Virus record (IMG/VR): IMGVR_UViG_3300001460_000132 | Location: 1-28,544 of that record | Direction: 5' to 3' (one strand) | Length of the DNA: 28,544 nt | Source: a virus | Part shown: positions 19,199-28,212 of the stretch, piece after piece | How positions within the stretch are numbered: position 1 is the stretch's first letter | Layout: each line of letters begins with the position of its first letter | Notes under the pieces: generated by a model | What the model was told of the DNA's origin: nothing | The model's database searches: none | What the model saw: the letters and a program-made list of their open reading frames with translations, nothing else | Made by a program: the position numbers and the translations under genes

Positions 19199-20566
19199 AT
19201 GTCAACAGTAATAAACACAAGAAGTCCATTCTACTTCAAAGTATCTAATGCAGCTTTGAGTTCTGTTAAATTAGAGCTTTATATTTGGACTGGTACACAT
19301 TCACAAAGAAATGCATCTTATAAAAGATACACTTTAACCAAAGAACAATTATTAGATGAATTAGATAGAGGTAGTGCAACTTCTACTACAGCTAATAAAT
19401 TAGTTGATAGTACACAAAACTTTAATACTACGGCTCAAGTAGGTAGTTTTATAAAAAACACAACAGATTCAACAACAGCAAGCGTTACTGCTATTGATAG
19501 CGACACAACTTTATCTATAAGCTCCAACATTATGGCTTCAGGAGAAAATTATATCTTGTTTGCTAAACCTTATGTTGTATTTGAATTAAGTGAGCTTGCC
19601 AGAGACTTTATGGAAACAGAGTATAATAACTACGCAACTGACACTTTATGGATAGATGCAGATATTACTATTAAGAATTCATCAGGTGCTATAGTACAGG
19701 TAAACTCCCAAAACATAAATACCTCTACTTTTTTAGGCATAGATGGATACGGTTACTTTGAAGACGGCACCAATCCTAGAAGTGTTCAATATAAAACACC
19801 TATGGTGCTTCAACACAATACTACGGTTTATTATAATGATGGTGCAGACATAAAGATTCCTATATATGCAGAAGCACAAACAGTAACAGCCACACTAACA
19901 ACTACATCAGGTGCAAATATAAATTGGGATAATGCTGATGATTTTTGGGATAGCTATAATTCTAATTGGGGTTCAGGTACAACTCCTGTAGTAATTACTG
20001 ATAATGGAAACACTAATCAAAAAATACAATATTTAATTATTACAGATAGCGAAGATTTAAATGATGGAGACATTGTAACTATATCTAGCAATAATTCTTC
20101 ATACTCTAATGTTGTTATAACACTTAAAAAAGTATGTGAGCCTAAATACACTCCACTAAATATAATATTTTATAATAAATTTGGTGCACTACAAAATCTG
20201 TGGTTCTTTAAAAAATCTATGACTAACATAAATATTACTTCACAACAGTTTAAAAATAATATTTTAGATATAGAGAACTCTGGTGGAGTACCATCTTATG
20301 CATTGAGCAAGCATCAAGAAAAGAAGTTTATGGCAAATGGAAAAGAATCAATAACTGTTAATTCAGGATTCTATACTGAAGACCACAATGAAGTAGTAAG
20401 AGAAATGTTACTTGCAGAACAGGTTTGGATTTATGATGGCACAAATACTTTGCCAATAAACCTTAAATCTAATACATTACAATTTAAAAAGTCAGTTAAT
20501 GATAAACTTATTAGTTATACTTTATCTTTTGACTATGCTTACGATAAAATAAATAATATTTTATAA
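19199..20566 (+). CDS. Large tail/baseplate structural protein with inserted beta module
   Basis: The 455-residue protein appears to be a virion structural protein of a type found in Bacteroidota phages. The N-terminal domain (NTRSPFYFKVSNAALSSVKL, ELYIWTGT) runs into YKRYTLTKEQ. It is then interrupted at about residues 57-121 by a Thr/Ser-rich module (TSTTANKLVDSTQNF ... TTLSISSNIMASGENYIL), and resumes with YVVFELSELARDFMETEYNN. The C-terminal half is beta-rich with NGKESITVNSGFYTEDHNEV and QVWIYDGTNTLPINLKS. The inserted part looks like a mobile tail-protein module. It stands directly before another large tail protein whose start touches its stop. Confidence 0.7.
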   Translation: MSTVINTRSPFYFKVSNAALSSVKLELYIWTGTHSQRNASYKRYTLTKEQLLDELDRGSATSTTANKLVDSTQNFNTTAQVGSFIKNTTDSTTASVTAIDSDTTLSISSNIMASGENYILFAKPYVVFELSELARDFMETEYNNYATDTLWIDADITIKNSSGAIVQVNSQNINTSTFLGIDGYGYFEDGTNPRSVQYKTPMVLQHNTTVYYNDGADIKIPIYAEAQTVTATLTTTSGANINWDNADDFWDSYNSNWGSGTTPVVITDNGNTNQKIQYLIITDSEDLNDGDIVTISSNNSSYSNVVITLKKVCEPKYTPLNIIFYNKFGALQNLWFFKKSMTNINITSQQFKNNILDIENSGGVPSYALSKHQEKKFMANGKESITVNSGFYTEDHNEVVREMLLAEQVWIYDGTNTLPINLKSNTLQFKKSVNDKLISYTLSFDYAYDKINNIL

Positions 20567-22794
20567 TGCAAAAAATAGTATTATACATAAAAAATAGTGA
20601 TGATGTCTATAAGAGAGTAGATATGTTTAATGATGAGACTATTTCATTAACATCTAAAATACAAGATGTAAGAGATATACAAAAAGTATTTACTGATTTT
20701 AGCCAAACATTTACATTACCTGCCTCTAAGACAAACAACAAACTATTTCAACACTGGTATAATTATAACATTGACAATGGTTTTGATGCAAGAAGCAGAA
20801 AAGATGCTATAATGGAACTGGACTTCTCTCCATTTAGAAGAGGAAAGATTTCTCTTAATAATGTTAAGATGAAAGACAACAAACCCTTTTCTTACGAAGT
20901 TATTTTTTATGGCAATACTATAAATTTAAAAGATTTACTTGGTGATGATGAGTTGAGCACTCTTGGTCAATTAGATGATTATACACATGATTATACAAGC
21001 TCTAATGTTAAGAATGGATTACAAACAGGATTATCGTCTGGTAAAATAATATATCCTTTAATATCTCATACAAAAAGATTTTATTATGATTCGGCTCAAT
21101 CTAGTCCTAATTATAGTGGCAATCTATATTATAACACAACACAAAACAATATTGGATTAGATTTTGATGATTTGAAGCCAGCTGTTAAATGTTTAACTAT
21201 AATAGAAGCTATAGAAGACAAATATACTACAGCTAACGATTATTCTTCCAATGTTGTGTTCACTAGAGATTTCTTTAGTTCAACCAAATTTAGTAATCTA
21301 TTTCTTTGGTTAAGTAGAAACAAAGGAGCTATAGGAGGAGACGAAAACCAAGAAGAAACATTAAGTCGTATATGTGGCTCATGGGGATATTCTTCTGGTG
21401 ACTTAGGTTTTAATATAAGTGGGGATACTTGGACTGTATCAACCTCAGGACACACAAGACGTTATGATGCACAGTTAACAATAACTACAACAGGTGCCAA
21501 CCAAACTAAACCTTATAGTGTTAAAGCTGTCGATTATGTTACTGGGAACACATTAGCACAATTAGCATTAGGTTCTGGTGCATCAAGAGATTTTACCGTT
21601 CAATTAATATCAACATTTGAATTAGTTAATTATCAAATTAAATGGATTGTTGAATCAAACACTAATGTTTCGTTTACTCCAACCTTAAATATGACAGAAT
21701 ACATATTAAATCCAATAACACAAACACCTACTAGCACAAATACTGCTGTGTTTAATATAGGTGGTACTGGAGCAAGTATAACTACAACTGGTGAAATAAT
21801 AATAACAGATAATGTTCCTAAAATTAAAACTATTGATTTTCTTACAGGATTATTTAAGATGTTTAATTTAACAGCATATTATATTGATGATGTAGCTGAC
21901 ACTGACTTTGGTAAAATATATGTAGATACTTTAGATAACTTTTATTTAGATGCAGTAAACAATCCTTCTGAAGGTAGTTATGATATAACAAAACATATAG
22001 ACACAAAGGATTTAATTATAGAAAGAGCTTTTGAATTTAATCAAATTAATTTTGAGTATGAAAAGCCATCTACTCTATTATCCATAAATCATCAAGAACA
22101 ATTTAATGAGATATTTGGTAATGAAGAAGTAAAACCTACATTTGTAGATAGAGGAACTAAATATGAAGTCAAAGTTCCTTTTGAACACATGAAGTTTGAA
22201 AGAATAATTGACACTAATCAAACAGGCACGAGCCCTTATACGGCAGTAACATCTCCTTCACCTTACATAACAGATATTCTTTGTGGCTATTCAGCAGATG
22301 GCGACTTTGAATCTAAAACAGATGTAACTCCAAATACTGGTAATTATTCTCCAGTATTAACTAAACCTTTAGTATTTTATGCTATACAAAAAACTGGATT
22401 ATCTTCTGGAAAAGGAATTAAATGGGTTTCAGATGGCACTCCTGTAGAAATAACACAATATTATAGACCTTCTAATACTAATGAAGATGGCACAACATCA
22501 ACTGCCGCTGCTTTTACAATTAACTTTGATGATGAAATAGATGAGTGGAATTTAACTAATTACAATGGAGGAACTAATTCTTTATTTAAAAAGTTCTACG
22601 CTAATTATATTAACGGAATCTTTGAGGAAAAGAAAAGAATATACAAGTTGAAAGGATACTTGCCAACAGATATATTAGTTAACTATAGGTTGAATGATGA
22701 GCTTGTGATACAAGATAGAACATTTACGATTAATTCTATAAGCACAAACTTCAAAACTGAGATAAGTCAATTAGAATTATTAAACAAATTATAA
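20566..22794 (+). CDS. Large tail protein (742 residues)
   Basis: This is the longest gene in the window. Its N-terminus has VLYIKNSDDVYKRVDMFNDE and FTDFSQTFTLPASKTNNKLF, followed by RKDAIMELDFSPFRRGKISL, a pattern I associate with Bacteroidota phage tail or baseplate proteins. The middle contains Thr-rich beta segments. The C-terminus (GYLPTDILVNYRLNDELVIQ, TFTINSISTNFKTEISQLEL) looks like a beta-sandwich ending. It probably forms part of the tail tip, made upstream of the tape measure gene. The start overlaps the preceding stop. Confidence 0.7.
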   Translation: MQKIVLYIKNSDDVYKRVDMFNDETISLTSKIQDVRDIQKVFTDFSQTFTLPASKTNNKLFQHWYNYNIDNGFDARSRKDAIMELDFSPFRRGKISLNNVKMKDNKPFSYEVIFYGNTINLKDLLGDDELSTLGQLDDYTHDYTSSNVKNGLQTGLSSGKIIYPLISHTKRFYYDSAQSSPNYSGNLYYNTTQNNIGLDFDDLKPAVKCLTIIEAIEDKYTTANDYSSNVVFTRDFFSSTKFSNLFLWLSRNKGAIGGDENQEETLSRICGSWGYSSGDLGFNISGDTWTVSTSGHTRRYDAQLTITTTGANQTKPYSVKAVDYVTGNTLAQLALGSGASRDFTVQLISTFELVNYQIKWIVESNTNVSFTPTLNMTEYILNPITQTPTSTNTAVFNIGGTGASITTTGEIIITDNVPKIKTIDFLTGLFKMFNLTAYYIDDVADTDFGKIYVDTLDNFYLDAVNNPSEGSYDITKHIDTKDLIIERAFEFNQINFEYEKPSTLLSINHQEQFNEIFGNEEVKPTFVDRGTKYEVKVPFEHMKFERIIDTNQTGTSPYTAVTSPSPYITDILCGYSADGDFESKTDVTPNTGNYSPVLTKPLVFYAIQKTGLSSGKGIKWVSDGTPVEITQYYRPSNTNEDGTTSTAAAFTINFDDEIDEWNLTNYNGGTNSLFKKFYANYINGIFEEKKRIYKLKGYLPTDILVNYRLNDELVIQDRTFTINSISTNFKTEISQLELLNKL

Positions 22795-22796
22795 CT

Positions 22797-22943
22797 ATGA
22801 TAAAATATGTCCTTGATTTATTAAATTCTTCTCAATGGTATGGAGCTGGAGAAAATATAGAGATTGCCAAAGGTAAATATGCAGGAGTAAAGGATTTTAA
22901 ACAAATGAAAGAACAACTAAAAAGATTAAGACATGGCAACTAA
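22797..22943 (+). CDS. 48-residue protein before the tape measure
   Basis: The ATG at 22797 lies two bases after the previous stop; the TAA at 22941-22943 overlaps the tape measure start by 11 bases. The sequence is MIKYVLDLLNSSQWYGAGEN, then IEIAKGKYAGVKDFKQMKEQ and a basic LKRLRHGN end. It is a helical small protein, unrecognised. Fitting exactly into the gap with overlap suggests a real, co-translated gene, perhaps a small tail assembly factor. Confidence 0.6.
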   Translation: MIKYVLDLLNSSQWYGAGENIEIAKGKYAGVKDFKQMKEQLKRLRHGN

Positions 22944-24705
22944 GAAAATACTTATACAAATACAGGTTGGTGCTAAAGATGCAAATATTGCTGTAGATAA
23001 TGTAACTAAATCTCTTGAAGGATTAAGCTCTGCACAAATGAAAGTTACCAAAGTAACTAAACAGGGTCGTGCACAATCAGGATTGAATAATGCTATACTT
23101 TTAGAAACTGGTCGTTTAGCTTCTGATGCTTCTTATGGATTTACAGCTATTGCTAACAACTTGTCTCAGGTTGTTACATTATTCTCTAGTTTTGCAGAAA
23201 CCAATGGAGGAGTTGTAGCATCACTTAAAGAATTAGGTAAGTCTCTTTGGGGTCTAGGAGGTATATTAATTGGTGTTCAATTATTAATTTCGTTTGGTCC
23301 TAAAATATTAGATTTCTTTACTGGAATGGATGCGGCAGCTAAAGCAGCAGCAAAATCAACAAAGGATTTAGCTAAGTCACTAGATTCTTTAAATGCAAAT
23401 ATGGTTGTAGCTGAAGAATATCTTGATTTATTAGATGATACAAATTTATCAGAACAAGAAAGAACCAATATAACAAAAGAATTAATTAAATTAGTTCCTG
23501 ATTTAACAGAGGAAGACTTAAAATATGGAAACAATTTAGATAATGTAAGACAAAAAATTAAACTATATGCAATAGCTCAAGCTTCAAGAATAGAAATAGA
23601 CAAATTAGTTGAAGACAATTCAGAATTATTAGCAAAAAGAAGAAGAATAGATACTATAAATCAAATAAAAGATGAAGAAGAAAGAGCAAATGCAATAAGA
23701 AAATATGCTGAAGAAAACGACTTCAACGAAAAACTGATTGGAGGTAGTTTTGGTGTACAAGGAAAACTAATAGAAGAATCAAACGAAGAGCTTGCCATAT
23801 CTTTTGCAAAAAGAAGCAAAACAGTTATTGATGAATCTAATAAAATTATAGATAAAATTGATGAATTAACTGGTACTGCATTTTTAGGTGGTAAATTAAA
23901 TGATAAAGATTTAGAAAAAGACAATGAATATACTTTAACTAAAATAGGTAATGTTGACAAGGAAATAAATGCAATTAGAAAACTAAGAGATTTAAGAAAT
24001 AAATATGTTTTAAGAAAAATAGAACTAGATAATGAAGACAATATATCTGAAGCTGAATCTATAGAAAAGAAAAGAGAAATGGCACTTAATGAACTAAATG
24101 ACTTAAAAATGTCAGAAGGTTTAAAAGGACAGGCTAGATATGATATAAATGCTTATTATAATGCTTTAATTATAAAAGACGAAGAAAACAAGAAAGAAGC
24201 ATTAAGGGCAATTAATCAAGAGATAATTTTAATTTATGCAGGAGCTATTGGCAGTATGGGTAAGCTTTTTAAACAAGGTAGTGATGCATCAAAAGCTGCT
24301 GCACTTATTGAGATAGCAATTAGAACTGGTGTAGGATATGTTCAAGGTTTAGATATAGCTCAAAAATCAGCTCAAGCAACAGGACCGTTAGCCGCTTTTT
24401 CTTTTCCTGTATTTTACGCAACACAAGTTGCTGCTGTATTAGGAGCAGCCGCACAAGCTAAACAAATATTATCTAGTGGAGGCAAATCAAATCCAAGTGC
24501 AAGTATTGCTGGAGCAGGTGGACAAAGCACAATGAATGTTGAAGCTCCTGACTTTAATGTTGTAGGAGCAGGTGGAGTAAGTCAATTAGCAACTACATTA
24601 GCAGGTGTAACAGGGCAACCGTTAAAAGCGTTTGTTGTAAGCAAAGATATAACATCAGCTCAAGAACTAGAAAGAAATATTACAAACACGGCATCAGTCG
24701 GTTAA
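22933..24705 (+). CDS. Tail tape measure protein
   Basis: The 590-residue protein is mostly helical, with a hydrophobic region at about residues 95-128 (SLWGLGGILIGVQLLISFGP then KILDFF) and an Ala-rich part (MDAAAKAAAKSTKDLAKSLD). A long charged coiled coil runs from about residue 200 to 400, and a Gly/Ala-rich end follows. The segment LLETGRLASDASYGFTAIAN is typical of Bacteroidota phage tape measures. It sets tail length; at the usual 0.15 nm per residue, 590 residues suggest a tail near 90 nm, which is an inference. Hydrophobic parts may enter the host membrane during DNA delivery. Confidence 0.8.
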   Translation: MATKKILIQIQVGAKDANIAVDNVTKSLEGLSSAQMKVTKVTKQGRAQSGLNNAILLETGRLASDASYGFTAIANNLSQVVTLFSSFAETNGGVVASLKELGKSLWGLGGILIGVQLLISFGPKILDFFTGMDAAAKAAAKSTKDLAKSLDSLNANMVVAEEYLDLLDDTNLSEQERTNITKELIKLVPDLTEEDLKYGNNLDNVRQKIKLYAIAQASRIEIDKLVEDNSELLAKRRRIDTINQIKDEEERANAIRKYAEENDFNEKLIGGSFGVQGKLIEESNEELAISFAKRSKTVIDESNKIIDKIDELTGTAFLGGKLNDKDLEKDNEYTLTKIGNVDKEINAIRKLRDLRNKYVLRKIELDNEDNISEAESIEKKREMALNELNDLKMSEGLKGQARYDINAYYNALIIKDEENKKEALRAINQEIILIYAGAIGSMGKLFKQGSDASKAAALIEIAIRTGVGYVQGLDIAQKSAQATGPLAAFSFPVFYATQVAAVLGAAAQAKQILSSGGKSNPSASIAGAGGQSTMNVEAPDFNVVGAGGVSQLATTLAGVTGQPLKAFVVSKDITSAQELERNITNTASVG

Positions 24706-24724
24706 TTATTAAAATAAATTCAAT

Positions 24725-25861
24725 ATGAAAATAGTAGAACTACTTATAGACGAAGAACAAGAATTATCTGGAATAGAAGCTATATCTATTGTAGATGAAC
24801 CAGCAATAGAAGAAAACTTTATTGCATTGTCTAAACAGCATGAGATAAAACTTGCTGAAGTAAATAAAGAAAAGAAAATATTAATGGGTGCTGCCTTAGT
24901 TCCTAATAAAAACATCTATAGAAAAAGTGGTGAAGATGAGTATTATATATTTTTTAGTGAAGATACAGTAAGACAAGCATCTCAATTATTCTTAATGAGA
25001 GGTAATCAAAATAAATCTACTTTAGAACATCAAGCTGAATTACATGGTTTATCTGTTGTTGAATCTTGGATTATAGAAGATGATGTGCATGACAAGTCAA
25101 GAAAGTATGATATGGATTTACCTATAGGTACTTGGATGGTTTCTATGAAAGTAAACAATGATGAGGTTTGGAATGACTATGTAAAAACAGGAAAAGTAAA
25201 AGGATTCTCTATAGAAGGTTATTTTACAGACAAAATAGCTATGAGCAAGATAAATGAGATAAACGATGAAGAGGAAGCTAAAGAAATACTATTAGAGATT
25301 GCGAATTCAATACTAGATAACAAATATGAACTTAAAACTTATAGTGATTATGGAAGTGGTGTTAGAAATAATGCTAAAAAAGGTATTGAGTTAAATAAAA
25401 GCGTAAACAATAAATGTGCAACTTCTGTAGGTAAAGTAAGAGCACAACAATTAGCAAGAGGAGAGAAACTAAGTATATCTACAATTAAAAGAATGTACTC
25501 ATATTTAAGTCGAGCAGAGACATATTATGATGAATCTGATAGCAAAGCTTGCGGAACTATATCTTATTTATTATGGGGTGGCAAAGCAGGGTTAAATTGG
25601 TCAAGAGGCAAATTAAGAGAATTAGGTGAAATAGAAATGGCATCTATGGTTGTAGATAAAGACCATGCAATTATAAACGATAGATTAGCATATTCAACCA
25701 AAGAGATGGCTGAAAAAATGGCTGAAGATTTAGATTGTAAAGGAATACACGAACACGACCTTGAAGGTAAAACTTGGTATATGCCTTGTGAACAACATAA
25801 ATTAGCGGAGGTAGGTAAAGATGGTGCAATAAGAAAAAGTCCTAAAAACAGTAAGAAATGA
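24725..25861 (+). CDS. XkdF-like capsid protease region fused to two further phage modules
   Basis: The 378 residues form three parts. Residues about 1-175 resemble the XkdF-like family (IEAISIVDEPAIEENFIALS, then NKSTLEHQAELHGLSVVESW and VKGFSIEGYF), which takes the place of a prohead protease. Residues about 210-305 form a module with CATSVGKVRAQQLARGEKLS, KRMYSYLSRAETYYDESDSK and ACGTISYLLWGGKAGLNWSR, known to me from many phages but unassigned. The last part (HEHDLEGKTWYMPCEQHKL) is a short Cys/His module also seen in phage proteins. It precedes the scaffold-like and capsid genes. An AATTCAATA word overlaps its start codon. Protease residues cannot be assigned firmly. Confidence 0.7.
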   Translation: MKIVELLIDEEQELSGIEAISIVDEPAIEENFIALSKQHEIKLAEVNKEKKILMGAALVPNKNIYRKSGEDEYYIFFSEDTVRQASQLFLMRGNQNKSTLEHQAELHGLSVVESWIIEDDVHDKSRKYDMDLPIGTWMVSMKVNNDEVWNDYVKTGKVKGFSIEGYFTDKIAMSKINEINDEEEAKEILLEIANSILDNKYELKTYSDYGSGVRNNAKKGIELNKSVNNKCATSVGKVRAQQLARGEKLSISTIKRMYSYLSRAETYYDESDSKACGTISYLLWGGKAGLNWSRGKLRELGEIEMASMVVDKDHAIINDRLAYSTKEMAEKMAEDLDCKGIHEHDLEGKTWYMPCEQHKLAEVGKDGAIRKSPKNSKK

Positions 25862-25992
25862 AAAAAACAAATGAAACAGTAGGAAATGCTGTACCTACAA
25901 ATAAAAAAAGAGGTTGCTTATGTAAAGACGGAACATACTCAAGAAAGTGTTGTGACGGAACTTTGAGAGGTCAAGGCATAGGTAAAATATAA
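25858..25992 (+). CDS. Stand-alone CLCKDGTYSRKCCDG mini-protein
   Basis: A 44-residue frame starts at an ATGA overlap. Its second half reads RGCLCKDGTYSRKCCDGTLR then GQGIGKI. I recognise this short Cys motif from Bacteroidota phages, where it occurs in small proteins near the capsid genes. Four Cys (residues 20, 22, 31, 32) suggest zinc or disulfide binding. Position between the protease-like gene and the scaffold suggests a head-assembly role. Too short for many gene finders. Confidence 0.7.
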   Translation: MKKTNETVGNAVPTNKKRGCLCKDGTYSRKCCDGTLRGQGIGKI

Positions 25993-26057
25993 AAATCTAA
26001 CAACCTTTTTACATGCAGTTATTTAAGTAAGATAAATTAATTTAATAATCGAAATTT

Positions 26058-26588
26058 ATGGAAAACACTAAAGCTACATCAATTTTGAACGACATCATGG
26101 AAAAACTATCATTAGTTAAAAAGGATGAAGTAAAAGAAGTTGAAGTAAAAGACAAAGTAAATCTTTCGGAACAAATTAAAGAAGAAGAGACATTATCTCA
26201 AGAATTAACAGAACTTGCCTGCCAAGAAGAAGTTAAAGAGGAATTATCTACTGAAGAAGTTGTTTCTGAAGAGTTACAAGAAGAAGTTCCTATTATAGAG
26301 GAAGCTTCTGAAGAAGTTGAGATGGATGAAATGAAATACGTTGGAAGAGACGAGTTTGATTCTAAAATCTCTGAATTAAAAAGAATGATTGAGGAAATGA
26401 AATTAGGTTACGGTGAAGAAAAACTATCTATGCAAAACAAAATAGAAAAGTTATCTTCTGAACCAGCTTCAGAACCAATATCACACAACCCTGAAGGGGA
26501 AGTAAAACAAAACTTTAAATCTTATGGTCAAAACAAAATAATGAGCACTAGAGATAGAGTAATGAACAGAATTGCTAATTTAAAATAA
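26058..26588 (+). CDS. Capsid scaffold-like acidic coiled-coil protein
   Basis: The 176-residue protein is very rich in Glu, Val and Lys (KDEVKEVEVKDKVNLSEQIK, EEVVSEELQEEVPIIEEASE), with a predicted coiled coil (RDEFDSKISELKRMIEEMKL) and a basic C-terminus (GQNKIMSTRDRVMNRIANLK). Acidic helix plus basic tail, placed between the protease-like gene and the capsid gene, is the usual form of a scaffolding protein. The basic tail would bind the capsid protein. Identification is by composition and context, as scaffolds have little sequence conservation. Confidence 0.75.
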   Translation: MENTKATSILNDIMEKLSLVKKDEVKEVEVKDKVNLSEQIKEEETLSQELTELACQEEVKEELSTEEVVSEELQEEVPIIEEASEEVEMDEMKYVGRDEFDSKISELKRMIEEMKLGYGEEKLSMQNKIEKLSSEPASEPISHNPEGEVKQNFKSYGQNKIMSTRDRVMNRIANLK

Positions 26589-26611
26589 ACTAAAACAAAA
26601 ACAATTAAAAA

Positions 26612-27571
26612 ATGGCTACTACTACATCAATTACAAGTACTTATGCTGGCGAATTTGCAGGCAAGTACATTTCTGCTGCTTTATTATCAGGTGTTACACT
26701 TGATAGAGGTGGTATCGAAATCAAACCAAACGTAAAGTATAAAGAAGTAATTAAAAAAATTGCTACTGATGCTAACGTAATTAAAGATGCAACTTGTGAC
26801 TTTACTGACACTGCTGCTATTACATTAACTGAAAGAATCCTTCAACCAGAAGAGTTCCAAGTAAACCTAGAGCTTTGTAAGAAAGACTTTAGAAGTGACT
26901 GGGAAGCTGTATCTATGGGATACTCTGCATTTGATAACCTACCTCCAAAATTCTCTGACTATTTAATTGGTCATGTTTCTGGATTAGTTGCTGAAAAAAC
27001 AGAAAACAACATCTGGTCTGGTGTTAACGCTAACGCTGGTGAATTTGATGGATTTGAAACTTTATTAGCTGCCGATGGTGACGTTATTGACGTTGCAAAA
27101 GCAGTTGTAACTTCTTCTAACGTAATTGCAGAGCTTGGAAAAATAGTTGACGCTATTCCTTCTGCTTTATACGGTAAAGAAGATTTATTTATCTATGTAT
27201 CTCAAAATATTGCTAGAGCTTATGTAAGAGCTTTAGGAGGGTTTGGAATACTAGAAAACGCTGCTGGTTCTGAAAATGTATCTAGTATTGGAGCTAACGG
27301 TGTTGCTAATCAAGGTACAATGTGGTGGCAAAATGGAGCATTATCTTTTGATGGTGTAAAATTATTTGTTGCTAATGGATTAGTTGACAATCACGCAGTA
27401 GCTGCTGAAAAATCTAACTTATTCTTTGGAACTGGTCTTTTATCTGACCACAACGAAGTTAAGTTGATTGATATGGCTGACTTAGACGGTTCTCAAAACG
27501 TAAGAGTTGTTATGAGATTTACTGCTGGAGTACAGTACGGAATAGGTTCTGATATAGTTCTTTATTCTTAA
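26612..27571 (+). CDS. Major capsid protein
   Basis: The 319-residue protein looks like a phage major capsid protein: SGVTLDRGGIEIKPNVKYKE near the N-terminus, CDFTDTAAITLTERILQPEE in the middle, VSQNIARAYVRALGGFGILE and a C-terminal MRFTAGVQYGIGSDIVLYS. The position after a scaffold-like gene supports this. Codon choice differs from neighbours, with more AAC, GAC, GTA and GCT, as expected for a very highly expressed gene. It has an A-rich leader (CAAAAACAATTAAAAA before the ATG). A strong terminator follows. The fold is probably HK97-like, by general knowledge of tailed phages. Confidence 0.8.
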   Translation: MATTTSITSTYAGEFAGKYISAALLSGVTLDRGGIEIKPNVKYKEVIKKIATDANVIKDATCDFTDTAAITLTERILQPEEFQVNLELCKKDFRSDWEAVSMGYSAFDNLPPKFSDYLIGHVSGLVAEKTENNIWSGVNANAGEFDGFETLLAADGDVIDVAKAVVTSSNVIAELGKIVDAIPSALYGKEDLFIYVSQNIARAYVRALGGFGILENAAGSENVSSIGANGVANQGTMWWQNGALSFDGVKLFVANGLVDNHAVAAEKSNLFFGTGLLSDHNEVKLIDMADLDGSQNVRVVMRFTAGVQYGIGSDIVLYS

Positions 27572-27593
27572 TAAAATAAATTAACCAAAAATT

Positions 27594-27629
27594 AGGGTAG
27601 GTAGGTAAATATCTGCTTACCCTTTTTTT
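27594..27629 (+). terminator. Terminator after the capsid gene
   Basis: AGGGTAGGTAG (27594-27604) pairs with CTGCTTACCCT (27613-27623), with two G-U pairs, around an eight-base loop, followed by a T run. It may partly uncouple capsid expression from downstream genes. Confidence 0.85.
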
Positions 27630-27648
27630 ATAATAAAAAATAAAACTT

Positions 27649-28206
27649 ATGGCTTGCGATTTAACATTAGGTAGAAAAGAACCTTGTAAAGATGTTGTTG
27701 GTGGTATAAAAGCTGTTTATTTTGCTGATTTTGGTGATTTTAGTGCTATTGTATATACGAGTGGTACTGACGTTATTGATACCTTTGGAAGTAATGTTAC
27801 TGTTTTACAGTATGACGTAAAAGGAAATTCATCATTTGAACAGAATATAACATCTTCAAGAGAAAACGGAACGACATTCTTTGAACAAACATTAAACTTA
27901 ACATTACACAAATTAACTAAAGAAGATAATAAAGAACTTAAGTTAATGGCTTATGGTCGCCCACATATTTTAGTGGAAGATTATAATCAAAATGTATTTG
28001 TTATGGGATTAGAAAACGGTGCTGATGTTTCTGGTGGAACAATAGTAACTGGTGCAGCGATGGGAGATTTAAGTGGTTATACACTTACGTTTAGCGGTAT
28101 GGAAAAAGTACCTGCTAACTTCCTAGAAAATAGTGGAGGTCAAACAGCAGCAGCACAAATTACTGCGGCTGGTGCATCTACTATTACACCTGGTTCAAAT
28201 TCATAA
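27649..28206 (+). CDS. Probable major tail protein
   Basis: The 185-residue protein begins MACDLTLGRKEPCKDVVGGI, an N-terminus I recall from abundant structural proteins of Bacteroidota phages, and continues with KAVYFADFGDFSAIVYTSGT. The body is beta-rich (SFEQNITSSRENGTTFFEQT, LNLTLHKLTKEDNKELKLMA), matching a tail-tube-like fold. The C-terminus is Ala/Thr/Ser-rich. It lies between two terminators, so it may be transcribed apart from the capsid gene. The major tail protein call rests on size, fold pattern and high-expression context; a capsid decoration or other virion protein remains possible. Confidence 0.6.
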   Translation: MACDLTLGRKEPCKDVVGGIKAVYFADFGDFSAIVYTSGTDVIDTFGSNVTVLQYDVKGNSSFEQNITSSRENGTTFFEQTLNLTLHKLTKEDNKELKLMAYGRPHILVEDYNQNVFVMGLENGADVSGGTIVTGAAMGDLSGYTLTFSGMEKVPANFLENSGGQTAAAQITAAGASTITPGSNS

Positions 28207-28212
28207 TAATTA

